A DNA stretch of 64,000 nucleotides from Pseudomonas persica (GTDB lineage: Bacteria; Pseudomonadota; Gammaproteobacteria; Pseudomonadales; Pseudomonadaceae). This document shows, one piece after another, positions 46,767-55,405 of this stretch (positions are counted from its first letter, which is position 1; each line of letters begins with the position of its first letter). Position numbers and translations under genes: made by a program. The notes under the pieces were generated by a model. That model saw nothing but the letters and a program-made list of their open reading frames with translations. It was not told where the DNA came from and searched no databases. The stretch covers positions 367-64,366 of the forward strand of contig NZ_OLKL01000010.1 of assembly GCF_900291015.1 (NCBI RefSeq), written 5' to 3'.

Positions 46767-47123
46767 TTGATGATCGAACGGTATGGATCAGGCGAGCGGA
46801 TGTCGCTGGCGGTCAGCTACAGGGGCCTGTTCGAAACGGCCGGCGTAGTCGCGGACGACCTGCGCCAGGATGTGCAGGGGCAGTTGCGTCAGGCGTTGGA
46901 TACGATCGATGGGTTGATGGCAGCGGCCAACGTCGGCAAGGAACACTTGACCCGGGTTCAGTTATGGATTGCCGACTACAGCCACTTCGACCTGGTCAAT
47001 GAGGTGTACGACGCCTGGTTGCAGAGTTTTCCGAAACCACCACGGGCCTGTGTAGGCGCAGACCTGGGAGAGGGTTACCTGGTCGAGGTACAGGTATTTG
47101 CCGTGTGCCCTGGGCGCTCCTGA
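46767..47123 (+). CDS. RidA/YjgF-family enamine deaminase
   Basis: 118 residues. The RidA fold is shown by TAGVVADDLRQDVQGQLRQALDTID, HLTRVQLWIADYSHFD and the Arg-bearing PPRACVGADLGEGYLVEVQVFAV. The active-site Arg lies at about 94 (RACV). Such enzymes hydrolyse reactive 2-aminoacrylate or 2-iminobutyrate released by PLP lyases and dehydratases. GGGGAGGAACC precedes the start, which may be either of two adjacent ATGs. Its place at the end of the cluster supports imine or enamine production upstream. Confidence 0.88.
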   Translation: MMIERYGSGERMSLAVSYRGLFETAGVVADDLRQDVQGQLRQALDTIDGLMAAANVGKEHLTRVQLWIADYSHFDLVNEVYDAWLQSFPKPPRACVGADLGEGYLVEVQVFAVCPGRS

Positions 47124-47147
47124 GCCTAAGCGACCGATGCCCCCGGG

Positions 47148-48101
47148 TCAGCGCACGGCTCGGGGCACCGCCCTTACGTAGATCAGTTCGCTTGCCAGCT
47201 CCACCAATGTCTGTGTAATCACAGCTGCCGCCGCCAACCCGCGCATTTCTTCGGGCAGGGCCAGCGCCAACGGCAACACCACCAGCGAGTTGCGCGTGGC
47301 GGCGCTGAAGGTTACCGAGCGTGCCTCGGTCACCGGCAAGCGCAGCACGCGCGCCGCAACAAACCCGAGCACTGGCGCCAACAGCATGAAGCCGATGTAC
47401 ACCGGGACCACCGGCAGCAACCGGTCGAAATCACGCAGCACCACGGCTATCTGCGAGGCGATGACCACCACCAGCACCAGGACCATGGCCGGTACCGGCA
47501 TCCACGCCCAGGCGTCGTTCCAGGTCGAGACCGTGCGCGAGCGACGGGCGCCGGCGCTGGTGAGCACGGCGAGGACCATCGGTAGCACGATCAGCAGCAC
47601 GAAGGCTTTCACGAACGGGGTGACGGAGATGGCCACGTTGCTGCTGTCACCCAGCATCAGCGCCAGATACACCGGCAACAGCACCAGTTGCAGCAACAGC
47701 AACACGGGGGTGGCGGCCAGGGTCAGGCGTGAGTCGCCTTTCCCGATATGGGTGAACACCACCACGTAGTCGATGCACGGTGTGAGCAGTACCAGCAGGG
47801 CGCCGACAAGGATCGCCGGATGTGCGACCAGGCCACGGGTCATGGTCCAGACCAGCAGTGGCACGAGGATGAAGTTGGCCAGCAGCAAGGCGGCGATGAA
47901 GCGGCGGTTGCCCAGGCCCTGGCGCAGGTCGAGGAAGGGGATTTGCAGGAACATCGCGTACATCAGCACGGCAATGGCGGGGGTGACCAGGGCTTCCAGA
48001 TGGTGCGCGGTGTCGCTGGCCAGCAGGCCGAAGGCGAGGGCGGCGAGCACGGCGGCGAAGTAGATCGGGATCTGCCGGGTTTCGAGTTGTTCTCTGGTCA
48101 A
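47148..48101 (-). CDS. BASS/ACR3-like membrane transporter
   Basis: 317 residues from a TTG at 48101 with AGGG seven bases upstream; the frame is open further to 48170 without a better start. Ten spans of the bile acid:Na+ symporter / ACR3 type are visible, with the LTPCIDYVVVFTHIGKGD loop and FSAATRNSLVVLPLALALP (about 262-280) as the conserved crossover region. ACR3 members export arsenite; related members carry organic anions. No ars regulators are adjacent, so the substrate is open. Confidence 0.85.
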   Translation of the reverse strand: MTREQLETRQIPIYFAAVLAALAFGLLASDTAHHLEALVTPAIAVLMYAMFLQIPFLDLRQGLGNRRFIAALLLANFILVPLLVWTMTRGLVAHPAILVGALLVLLTPCIDYVVVFTHIGKGDSRLTLAATPVLLLLQLVLLPVYLALMLGDSSNVAISVTPFVKAFVLLIVLPMVLAVLTSAGARRSRTVSTWNDAWAWMPVPAMVLVLVVVIASQIAVVLRDFDRLLPVVPVYIGFMLLAPVLGFVAARVLRLPVTEARSVTFSAATRNSLVVLPLALALPEEMRGLAAAAVITQTLVELASELIYVRAVPRAVR

Positions 48102-48191
48102 GGTAAGCCCTGTGTCCGCTGATGTTAAAGGGGCACAGGGTAATACGTTACGCCCTGGCAGGGCGCGCATTTGAGGAAAAGTTGGAGCTTG

Positions 48192-48785
48192 TCAATCCGC
48201 GTTGAGCCAATCGACTCCCCGCTCTTGAATGAGCATGTTCAAACTACCTGGATGGGCAGCCGGGTAACAGGCCAGAAATGCACCGACGGGGTAGATGTAG
48301 TGGGCCTCGACGGGGTGCCCCTCGGCACTCGCCAACGTGATTTCACAATCAGGGCCCTCGCACTGTGTGAGATCGAATGGTTGATCGGTTTGAGCATTGA
48401 CCACTTTCCACAAGCAAGGGTCGCTGGCTTCTATGGGTTGAACATTTATCAAACCATTGGCGTTGGCGAATACGCCTTCGCCGAAATGCTTGCCGCTGCG
48501 CACATACAGGCGGTAGCCATCATCAAAATGGCGAAAATACAGTAGCAGCGGTAGCGCACTGGGGCCTTTGTCAAAGGTGATCAGCCCAGTCTCCTTGGCC
48601 AGTTGCCAATCTTCAACCGAGCAATCAAGCATGCCAACTGCACAGCTACCATCGATGCCAGGCCCAAACCCGTCAATCGGGTTACTGAGGATGATGGGCC
48701 CTGTGCAGATGCTGCCCAGCGTATTCAGAGGGCAGTCGGCTACTTGCAGGACTGCGGTAAATGACAGTGATTTGTGATCGGCCAC
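48192..48785 (-). CDS. Hypothetical protein
   Basis: 197 residues from the GTG at 48785 (VADHKSLSFTAVL), chosen for GGAGA upstream. Soluble, acidic, with many Cys (about nine) and Trp and Tyr, no signal peptide and no membrane span. The order of short beta-like segments (YFRHFDDGYRLYVRSG, PCLWKVVNAQTD) suggests a beta-rich fold such as a lectin-like or trefoil domain, but this is only an impression. It lies alone between the transporter and glyA, with a terminator on the glyA side. Confidence 0.65.
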   Translation of the reverse strand: MADHKSLSFTAVLQVADCPLNTLGSICTGPIILSNPIDGFGPGIDGSCAVGMLDCSVEDWQLAKETGLITFDKGPSALPLLLYFRHFDDGYRLYVRSGKHFGEGVFANANGLINVQPIEASDPCLWKVVNAQTDQPFDLTQCEGPDCEITLASAEGHPVEAHYIYPVGAFLACYPAAHPGSLNMLIQERGVDWLNAD

Positions 48786-48878
48786 GGCGTGTCTCCGGTT
48801 GGGTACAAGAAGGGGCAGGCTAAGCCGACCCTGATGAAGCACCCATTCGGAACTGGTTCCGCGCAGTGGCGGAAAACG

Positions 48879-48907
48879 AAAAAGCCCGGCACTAGGCCGG
48901 GCTTTTT
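48879..48907 (-). terminator. Terminator after glyA
   Basis: AAAAAGCCCGGC / GCCGGGCTTTTT with a 4-nt loop. Symmetric A and T runs allow use from both strands. Confidence 0.9.
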
Positions 48908-48926
48908 CACTGCAGGCTAGCGCCTA

Positions 48927-50180
48927 TCAGTTGCCGTAAACCGGCAGCTGCTTGCAGATGGCCTTGACCTTCTCACGTACGGCGTCAATCACCGCTTCGT
49001 TGTTCAGGTCAGCCAGGATGTCGCAGATCCAGCCAGCCAGTTCTTTACACTCGGCTTCCTTGAAACCACGGGTGGTAACGGCTGGGGTGCCGAAACGCAG
49101 GCCCGAGGTGACGAACGGCGAACGTGGGTCGTTCGGTACCGAGTTCTTGTTGACGGTGATGAAGGCTTTGCCCAGCGCGGCGTCAGCGTCCTTGCCGGAG
49201 ATTTCCTGCTTGATCAGCGACAGCAGGAACAGGTGGTTCTGGGTGCCACCGGAAACCACGTCGAAACCACGCTCGATGAACACGCTGGCCATGGCCTGGG
49301 CGTTCTTCACCACCTGCTGCTGGTAAGCCTTGAACTCAGGCTGCAGGGCTTCCTTGAAGCAGATGGCCTTGGCAGCGATGACGTGCTCCAGCGGGCCACC
49401 CTGGGCGCCCGGGAAGACGGCGGAGTTCAGCTTCTTCTCGATCTCTTCGTTCTTGCGAGCGAGGATCAGGCCGCCGCGCGGGCCGCGCAGGGTCTTGTGG
49501 GTGGTGGTGGTGACCACGTCGGCGAACGGAACAGGGTTCGGGTACACGCCAGCGGCAACCAGGCCGGCAACGTGGGCCATGTCGACGAACAGGTAGGCAC
49601 CAACCTTGTCGGCGATGGCGCGGAAGCGGGCGAAGTCCAGAACCTGCGAGTAGGCCGAGAAGCCGGCAACGATCATCTTCGGCTTGTGCTCGACTGCCAG
49701 GCGCTCGACTTCGTCGTAGTCGATCAGGCCGTTGCTGTCGATGCCGTACTGGATGGCGTTGTACAGCTTGCCCGAAGAGCTGACGGAAGCACCGTGGGTC
49801 AGGTGGCCACCATGGGCCAGGCTCATGCCCAGGATGGTGTCACCGGCCGACAGCAGGGCCAGGTAGACGGCAGCGTTGGCCTGGGAGCCGGCGTGCGGCT
49901 GGACGTTGGCGTAGTCGGCGCCGAACAGCTGCTTGGCACGGTCGATGGCCAGTTGCTCGACGACGTCGACGTACTCGCAACCACCGTAGTAGCGCTTGCC
50001 CGGGTAGCCTTCGGCGTACTTGTTGGTCAGGACCGAGCCCTGGGCCTCCATGACTGCCGGGCTGGTGTAGTTTTCCGAAGCGATCAGCTCGATATGCTCT
50101 TCCTGGCGCAGAGCTTCTTGCTGCATGGCTTCGAACAGCTCGGCGTCGTACTTGGCAATGGTCAAATCACGGCTGAACAT
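48927..50180 (-). CDS. glyA: Serine hydroxymethyltransferase
   Basis: 417 residues from the ATG at 50180 ([12 protein letters not shown]), with TTGAGGA upstream; an ATG four codons earlier is less likely. PLP enzyme interconverting serine and glycine with tetrahydrofolate. [23 protein letters not shown], the cofactor Lys in [13 protein letters not shown] (about 224-236) and the C-terminal SGLRFGTPA stretch are as expected. Length is exactly of the family. Pseudomonads often have two glyA copies; which one this is cannot be told here. Confidence 0.96.
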   Translation of the reverse strand: MFSRDLTIAKYDAELFEAMQQEALRQEEHIELIASENYTSPAVMEAQGSVLTNKYAEGYPGKRYYGGCEYVDVVEQLAIDRAKQLFGADYANVQPHAGSQANAAVYLALLSAGDTILGMSLAHGGHLTHGASVSSSGKLYNAIQYGIDSNGLIDYDEVERLAVEHKPKMIVAGFSAYSQVLDFARFRAIADKVGAYLFVDMAHVAGLVAAGVYPNPVPFADVVTTTTHKTLRGPRGGLILARKNEEIEKKLNSAVFPGAQGGPLEHVIAAKAICFKEALQPEFKAYQQQVVKNAQAMASVFIERGFDVVSGGTQNHLFLLSLIKQEISGKDADAALGKAFITVNKNSVPNDPRSPFVTSGLRFGTPAVTTRGFKEAECKELAGWICDILADLNNEAVIDAVREKVKAICKQLPVYGN

Positions 50181-50371
50181 GGCGGTCCTCAAGGATCGGG
50201 GTGAATTGGGGGGGCATTCTAACCGATTGATTGGCGGCTGGCATATGAAGTGGCATCAAGTCGCGGACCAATGGGCTTCATGTTGCATCCCGCGCCGTGT
50301 CTGGGCTGGGCGGGGAATGGAATTGACTCGCAGGTCCGTTTTTCTCTGCGGTATTCAGCCGTAACACCGTA

Positions 50372-50461
50372 CCTGTGGGAGCGGGTTTACCCGCGAAGAA
50401 GGCAACGCGGTGGATGGCACCGGCTTCGCCGGTGTTCGCGGGTAAACCCGCTCCCACAGGG
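50372..50461. repeat. Inverted REP pair
   Basis: CCTGTGGGAGCGGGTTTACC and its inverted partner flank an ACCGGCTTCGCCGGT hairpin, upstream of glyA. Confidence 0.88.
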
Positions 50462-50479
50462 ATCGCCGCAGGCAACGCA

Positions 50480-53400
50480 TCAATGGAACATGAACAGCGT
50501 CTCGTTGGCGAACTGCGCCTCGAACTGATGCGCCGGCATCGGCCGGCCGAACAGGTAGCCCTGGACCTCGTCGCAACCATGCTCGCGCAGGAACTCCAGC
50601 TGCTCGTGGGTTTCCACCCCTTCGGCGATCACCGCCAGGTTGAGGCTGTGGGCCATGGCGATGATCGCCCGGGCAATTTGCGCATCCTGCTCGCCTTCAG
50701 GCAGGCCATCGACGAAGGTGCGGTCGATCTTCAACACGTCGATGGGGAACTGCTTGAGGTAGTTCAGCGATGAGTAACCGGTGCCGAAGTCGTCTACCGC
50801 GATGCTCAGGCCGAGGTTTTTCAGGCTGGCGAGAATCTGCATGGCTTCGTCCACTTCGCGCATCAGGATGCTTTCGGTCAGCTCCAGCTCCAGGCACGCC
50901 GGTGGCAGGCCGGTTTCTTCAAGAATGGTAGCGATGCGTGTGCCCAGCTGGCCGTCGGAGAACTGCCGCGCCGAGATGTTCACCGACACCTTGGGCACGC
51001 GCACCTTGGCCTTGTGCCAGGCCTTGAGCTGGCGGCTGGCCTCGCGTAGTACCCAGTCGCCCACGTCCACCACCAGGCCCAGCTCTTCGATCACCGGGAT
51101 GAAGTCACCCGGCGGCACCAGGCCGCGCGTCGGGTGGCGCCAGCGCAGCAGCGCTTCGGCGCCGGTCAGGCGCTTGCCGTCGCCGCTGAACTGCGGCTGG
51201 TAGTAGAGGATGAATTCATTCTGCTCCATGGCATGGCGCAGGTCGCTTTCCAGCTCCAGGCGTTCCAGGGCACTGGCGTTCATCTCCGCCTGGTAGAACT
51301 GGAAGTTGTTCTTGCCGCGTTCCTTGGCGTGGTACATGGCGGTGTCGGCGTTTTTCATCAGCTGGCTCAGCTCGCTGCCATCCTGCGGGCTGAGGGCAAT
51401 GCCGATGCTGGCGGTGACGAAGAACTCGCGGTTTTCCAGCACGAACGGCCGCACCAGGCTGCCGAGGATGTTCTCGGCCACGTGGATGGCGCGGTTGAGT
51501 GCCATCTCGCGGGTAGCGCGCGGTTGCAGCAGCAGGGTGAACTCGTCGCCGCCCATGCGCGCCACGGTGTCGTCGTTATCCACACAGGCCAGCAGGCGCT
51601 GGGCCATGTCCTTGAGCATGCGGTCGCCGGCGGCGTGGCCGAGGGAGTCGTTGATCGGCTTGAACCGGTCCAGGTCGAGGAACATCAGCACCACCCAGGC
51701 CTTTTGCCGCTCGGCCTGCTGCAGGGCGTTGTACAGGCGGTCCTGGAACAACGAGCGGTTGGGCAGGTGGGTGAGGGCGTCGTAGTAGGCCAGGCGGTGA
51801 ATGCGCTGTTCACTGGCCTTGCGCTCGCTGATGTCGGTGAAGAAGCACACGTAGCTGGCCAGGTCGCCTTCGTCGTCCAGCACCGCGGTAATGCCGACCC
51901 AGGCCGGGTAGTGGTCGCCGTCGCGGCGCTTGAGCCAAACCTCGCCCTCCCAGCTGCCGCGCTGGTGCAGTTGCTTGACCACGTAGCGCAGGTGGCCCTC
52001 CTGCTGTTCGCCGACGGTGAGCAGGCCCGGCAACTGGTCGAGCACCTCGCTGACGGCGTAACCACTGACGCGGCTGAACGCTTCGTTGGCCTGGACGATA
52101 TAGCCGGCCGGGTCGGTGATGAGAATGGCCGAAGTGGAGTGCTCGAATACCGTCGCGGCCATGCGCAGGTCTTTCTCGGCACGGCGTTGCTGGCTGATGT
52201 CGCGGCCCACCCCGAGCACGCCTTCGAAGCGCTCCTCATCGTCCCACACCAACACCAGGCGCAGTTCGATGGGGATCTTGCGGCCATCGGCGCGCAGGCA
52301 GTCGAACAGGAACAACTGGGTCGGCAGCTGGCTGCGCAGCTGGGCCAGTTGGGCCGGGTCGCCCATGGCCTTGCTGACGCGCTCCATCAGGCTGTAGATG
52401 CCGGTGAGCTGGGCCGGGTTGGCGATGATCGACTGCCAGCCGTTGGTAAAGATCCAGTCGGCCTGGTAGCCCAGCACGGCCTGCACCGAGGGGCTGACGT
52501 AGTTGAGCTGGAGCAGCCTGTCGGTGGAGAAGATCACGTCGCTGATGCTTTCGGCGAGCATGCGGTAGCGCTGTTCGCTGTCGCGTAGCGACTGGCTGGC
52601 CTCGATCTGCACCGTCACGTCCTTGCCCACGCCGATGATGCGCGTCACCAGGCCATCGGCGTCACGGGTCAGCACTTGTTCGCGGATGTCGTAGCAGCGC
52701 CAGCCGCCATCACGGTGGCGGAAGCGCAGCTGGCAGTGCAGCGGCTGATCATGGCCGCTGTCGCGCTGTTGCTGGCGCAGTGCCTGGTAGTGCGCCGCGT
52801 CCTCGGGGTGCAGCAGCAGTTCCCAGAAGCGGTCGCCCATCTGCGCCAGCTCGGTACGGTCGTAGCCCAAGGTCTGGCCAAGGTGGCGGTTGCTGAAGAT
52901 CATCCGCTGGTTGAGCACGTCCTGCACGTACAGCTGGTCGGGCACGGTGCGCACCACGTCCGACCAGAAGCTTTCACGCTCCAGCAGCGACAGTTCCACC
53001 TGCTTGCGGCTGGTGATGTCGCTGATGCTGAGGATGACCGCCTGGTAATCACGGCGTTGCTGCGGCAGGCGGGCCATCAGCCACAGGTGCAACTCGCCAC
53101 CCAGCGGCGCCGGCAGACGCACTTCCAGTTCCAGCAGCGGGCGTTGCTCGATCAGCGCGTCGATCAGCTGCATGCCGACGCTGTCGCGGCCATCGCCGGT
53201 GCCGTCGATCAGGCGCTGCCAGGCACCTTCGTGGCAGTCGATGTTCAACAACTGGCGAGCCACCTGGTTGATCTCGGTGATCTTCAGCTCCAGCAGCAGC
53301 GAGCGGCGCAGGTTCGGGTCCAGGGCCAGGCTGTGCTTGAGCGCGGCACGGTTGCGCAGGTGGTAGCGGTCGAGTTTGCCGGGCAGGCTGGACAGGTCGA

Positions 53401-54310
53401 GCACGCACAAGGCCACGCCGGTGCCTTCGAAGATATCCTGGTAGCGCCGGCGGTCTTCCTGTAGCGCCCGTTGGCGGCGGCGCATGCTGATCAGGGCCAG
53501 CACCGGCAGCAGGGCGCAGAACAGCACCAACAGGCATTTGCCGAGCAGCGCCGGCAGCAGCTTCTGCCGGGCCTGCTTGGCGTCGAACAGGCCGCGCAAC
53601 TGCCAGGTACTGTTGTCGAGGAAGGCCAGCATCACGCTTTGCAGCGGTTCATTGCTGGTATCGGCCGGCGCGTGGCTTTGCAGCACCTCGCCGTTGCGGC
53701 TGTTTTCCAGCAGCCACAGCGGGTGGCCGGCACCGTCGAGGTCGAGGGTGAGGGTGCGGTAGTAGTCTGGCGACAGGCGCAGCAGCCAATAACCACGGTC
53801 CTGTGCGGTGACCTGACGTAGCAACAGGTAGAGGGTGCGGTTGTCGGCCGAATTGCTGAAGAAGTACGGGCGGCCGTGGTTCAACCTGAGCAACTCGTCA
53901 AGCAACTGGCGGTCGGGGCTGCCGGCCAGGCTGTCGGCCTGCACCTGCCCGGTAGCGTCCAGCCAGGCCATGTTCTGCAGGGCCGGCAGGCGCTCGCGCA
54001 GGGTGCCAAGCAGGCTGGGCAGGGCCTTGGGCGCCGGCGCCTTGAGGTAGGGCTGCACCACATTCATGGCCTGCTGGGCCTTGAGCGCCATGTTCAGGCT
54101 CAGGTGGTCGGCCTGTTCGGCGGTGGCGTCCAGGCTCTGTTTGCGCAGGTCGGCCTGGGTATGGTTGAACTGGGCGAACAACTGCCACAGCAGTAGGCCT
54201 AGCAGGATCAGGGCCAGCAGCGCCAGCGCACCCTTGATCGACCCGCGCAGCGAAGCGACGGGTGTCTGTGGCGCGGAACGCAATGACGACGGATGTGTAA
54301 GATTGGTCAA
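50480..54310 (-). CDS. Membrane-bound PAS-GGDEF-EAL cyclic-di-GMP protein
   Basis: About 1276 residues from a TTG at 54310 with AGGA seven bases upstream; an ATG at 54358 is possible. A first span (about 27-45) and a second (about 260-278) enclose a periplasmic sensor region. Several PAS/PAC modules follow (about 300-830). The GGDEF domain keeps RMGGDEFTLL and the EAL domain keeps GAEALLRWRHP plus the later DDFGTGYSSL, so both cyclase and phosphodiesterase motifs look intact. It likely controls the biofilm-motility switch. It is divergent from a small Ala-rich gene. Confidence 0.92.
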   Translation of the reverse strand: MTNLTHPSSLRSAPQTPVASLRGSIKGALALLALILLGLLLWQLFAQFNHTQADLRKQSLDATAEQADHLSLNMALKAQQAMNVVQPYLKAPAPKALPSLLGTLRERLPALQNMAWLDATGQVQADSLAGSPDRQLLDELLRLNHGRPYFFSNSADNRTLYLLLRQVTAQDRGYWLLRLSPDYYRTLTLDLDGAGHPLWLLENSRNGEVLQSHAPADTSNEPLQSVMLAFLDNSTWQLRGLFDAKQARQKLLPALLGKCLLVLFCALLPVLALISMRRRQRALQEDRRRYQDIFEGTGVALCVLDLSSLPGKLDRYHLRNRAALKHSLALDPNLRRSLLLELKITEINQVARQLLNIDCHEGAWQRLIDGTGDGRDSVGMQLIDALIEQRPLLELEVRLPAPLGGELHLWLMARLPQQRRDYQAVILSISDITSRKQVELSLLERESFWSDVVRTVPDQLYVQDVLNQRMIFSNRHLGQTLGYDRTELAQMGDRFWELLLHPEDAAHYQALRQQQRDSGHDQPLHCQLRFRHRDGGWRCYDIREQVLTRDADGLVTRIIGVGKDVTVQIEASQSLRDSEQRYRMLAESISDVIFSTDRLLQLNYVSPSVQAVLGYQADWIFTNGWQSIIANPAQLTGIYSLMERVSKAMGDPAQLAQLRSQLPTQLFLFDCLRADGRKIPIELRLVLVWDDEERFEGVLGVGRDISQQRRAEKDLRMAATVFEHSTSAILITDPAGYIVQANEAFSRVSGYAVSEVLDQLPGLLTVGEQQEGHLRYVVKQLHQRGSWEGEVWLKRRDGDHYPAWVGITAVLDDEGDLASYVCFFTDISERKASEQRIHRLAYYDALTHLPNRSLFQDRLYNALQQAERQKAWVVLMFLDLDRFKPINDSLGHAAGDRMLKDMAQRLLACVDNDDTVARMGGDEFTLLLQPRATREMALNRAIHVAENILGSLVRPFVLENREFFVTASIGIALSPQDGSELSQLMKNADTAMYHAKERGKNNFQFYQAEMNASALERLELESDLRHAMEQNEFILYYQPQFSGDGKRLTGAEALLRWRHPTRGLVPPGDFIPVIEELGLVVDVGDWVLREASRQLKAWHKAKVRVPKVSVNISARQFSDGQLGTRIATILEETGLPPACLELELTESILMREVDEAMQILASLKNLGLSIAVDDFGTGYSSLNYLKQFPIDVLKIDRTFVDGLPEGEQDAQIARAIIAMAHSLNLAVIAEGVETHEQLEFLREHGCDEVQGYLFGRPMPAHQFEAQFANETLFMFH

Positions 54311-54531
54311 GCGTTGATCCTGCGATTGGGCTGGCGATGGCAGGGATGGATCATGCACGGTAAGCGCCGGTGGCTGGTTGCCAGACCGCGGTGGTGCACT
54401 ATAAGGCCGGACACCTGAAACGGGCTAGCATGCCTAGGAATGTGGCAAAGTGCCAGTCCGCTGGACCGGTGGTGCCTGCCCGGTGGTTCGGCAAGCCCCT
54501 GCAACCTGTGCGAGAATAGCGCCCGCTTCAA

Positions 54532-54960
54532 ATGACAACGCATCGGAGATGTTCGGTTTTGGTTACTCACTTTTCCTCCAATGGCCTCGATTCCGCCTGC
54601 GGGCGCAGCAGTCAGACCCTTGTCAGCACTGCCGTGACCGAGGACGTATCCTGCAAGTCTTGCCAGCGTTCGCTGAGCAAACCCGAGGCGGCAGCTGTCG
54701 CCAAGAGCAAGGCCCCATCGCTGGCTGAGCTGCGCAAGACCGCCAAGGCGGCAGCAGAGCCGGCAGTTGCCGTGGCCGAGGTCAAGCCGGCGGCCAAGGT
54801 CGTCAGTGTGCCTGCGGCCGCCAAACCGGCCAAAGCTGCCGAGCAGCAGCCTGCTCGCAGCGGTGGCTTCAGCGTGAAGTCCGCCTGGGCCGCGCGCCTG
54901 GCCGAGCAGGGCGACCGCTGCCGCTTGCCGCGGGGCAAGGCCAGGCAGCGTCACGTCTGA
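54532..54960 (+). CDS. Small Ala/Lys-rich hypothetical protein with CxxC
   Basis: Up to 142 residues; a TTG at 54559 with GGAG upstream is a good alternative start (VTHFSSNGL). A CKSCQ pair (about 41-45) and an earlier Cys (about 23) may form a small zinc or redox site. A long low-complexity region rich in Ala, Lys, Val and Pro follows (about 52-108). The end is basic (RLPRGKARQRHV). Function unknown; the layout suggests a nucleic-acid or ribosome associated protein, which I cannot support further. Confidence 0.6.
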   Translation: MTTHRRCSVLVTHFSSNGLDSACGRSSQTLVSTAVTEDVSCKSCQRSLSKPEAAAVAKSKAPSLAELRKTAKAAAEPAVAVAEVKPAAKVVSVPAAAKPAKAAEQQPARSGGFSVKSAWAARLAEQGDRCRLPRGKARQRHV

Positions 54961-54976
54961 GTCATCTGCCGCTGTA

Positions 54977-55218
54977 CCGGCCCTTTCGCGGCTAAAGCCG
55001 CTCCCACAGGGATATCACTGCCTTCGAGCACTGTGCAGTTCCTGTGGGATTCCACAGGGATATCACTGCCTTCGAGCACTGTGCAGTTCCTGTGGGATTC
55101 CACAGGGATATCACTGCCTTCGAATACTGTGCAGTTCCTGTGGGATTCCACAGGGATATCACTGCCTTCGAATACCGTGCAGTTCCTGTGGGAGCGGCTT
55201 TAGCCGCGAAGGGGCCAG
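54977..55218. repeat. REP pair with three 48-bp tandem units between
   Basis: A REP (54977-55010) and its inverted partner (55185-55218) enclose tandem units of exactly 48 bp at 55011-55058, 55059-55106 and 55107-55154, and a fourth, partial one from 55155. Each unit is GATATCACTGCCTTCGAGCA.. ending in TTCCTGTGGGATTCCACAGG. The last units differ at one or two bases. The unit is a REP-derived module, not a CRISPR, since units are contiguous. Confidence 0.92.
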
Positions 55219-55405
55219 TACAGGTAGTAGATTTCCTCCAGGGATCACCGCGATCTCCCTCCACCATCCGCCCCTCCTATGCAACGCTGCGCGTTGGCGT
55301 AGAATGGTCGACTTTGTTCAATGACACCCCGTAAATACATCCCCCTGGCCAGCGCGCCGGGGCGATCGTCGATGTCTTTATCTATCTGAATTAGAGGGCT
55401 TGGTT

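Noticed and set aside
55011..55191. CRISPR array
   Set aside because: Units are contiguous and identical over their full 48 bp with no variable spacers and no cas genes.
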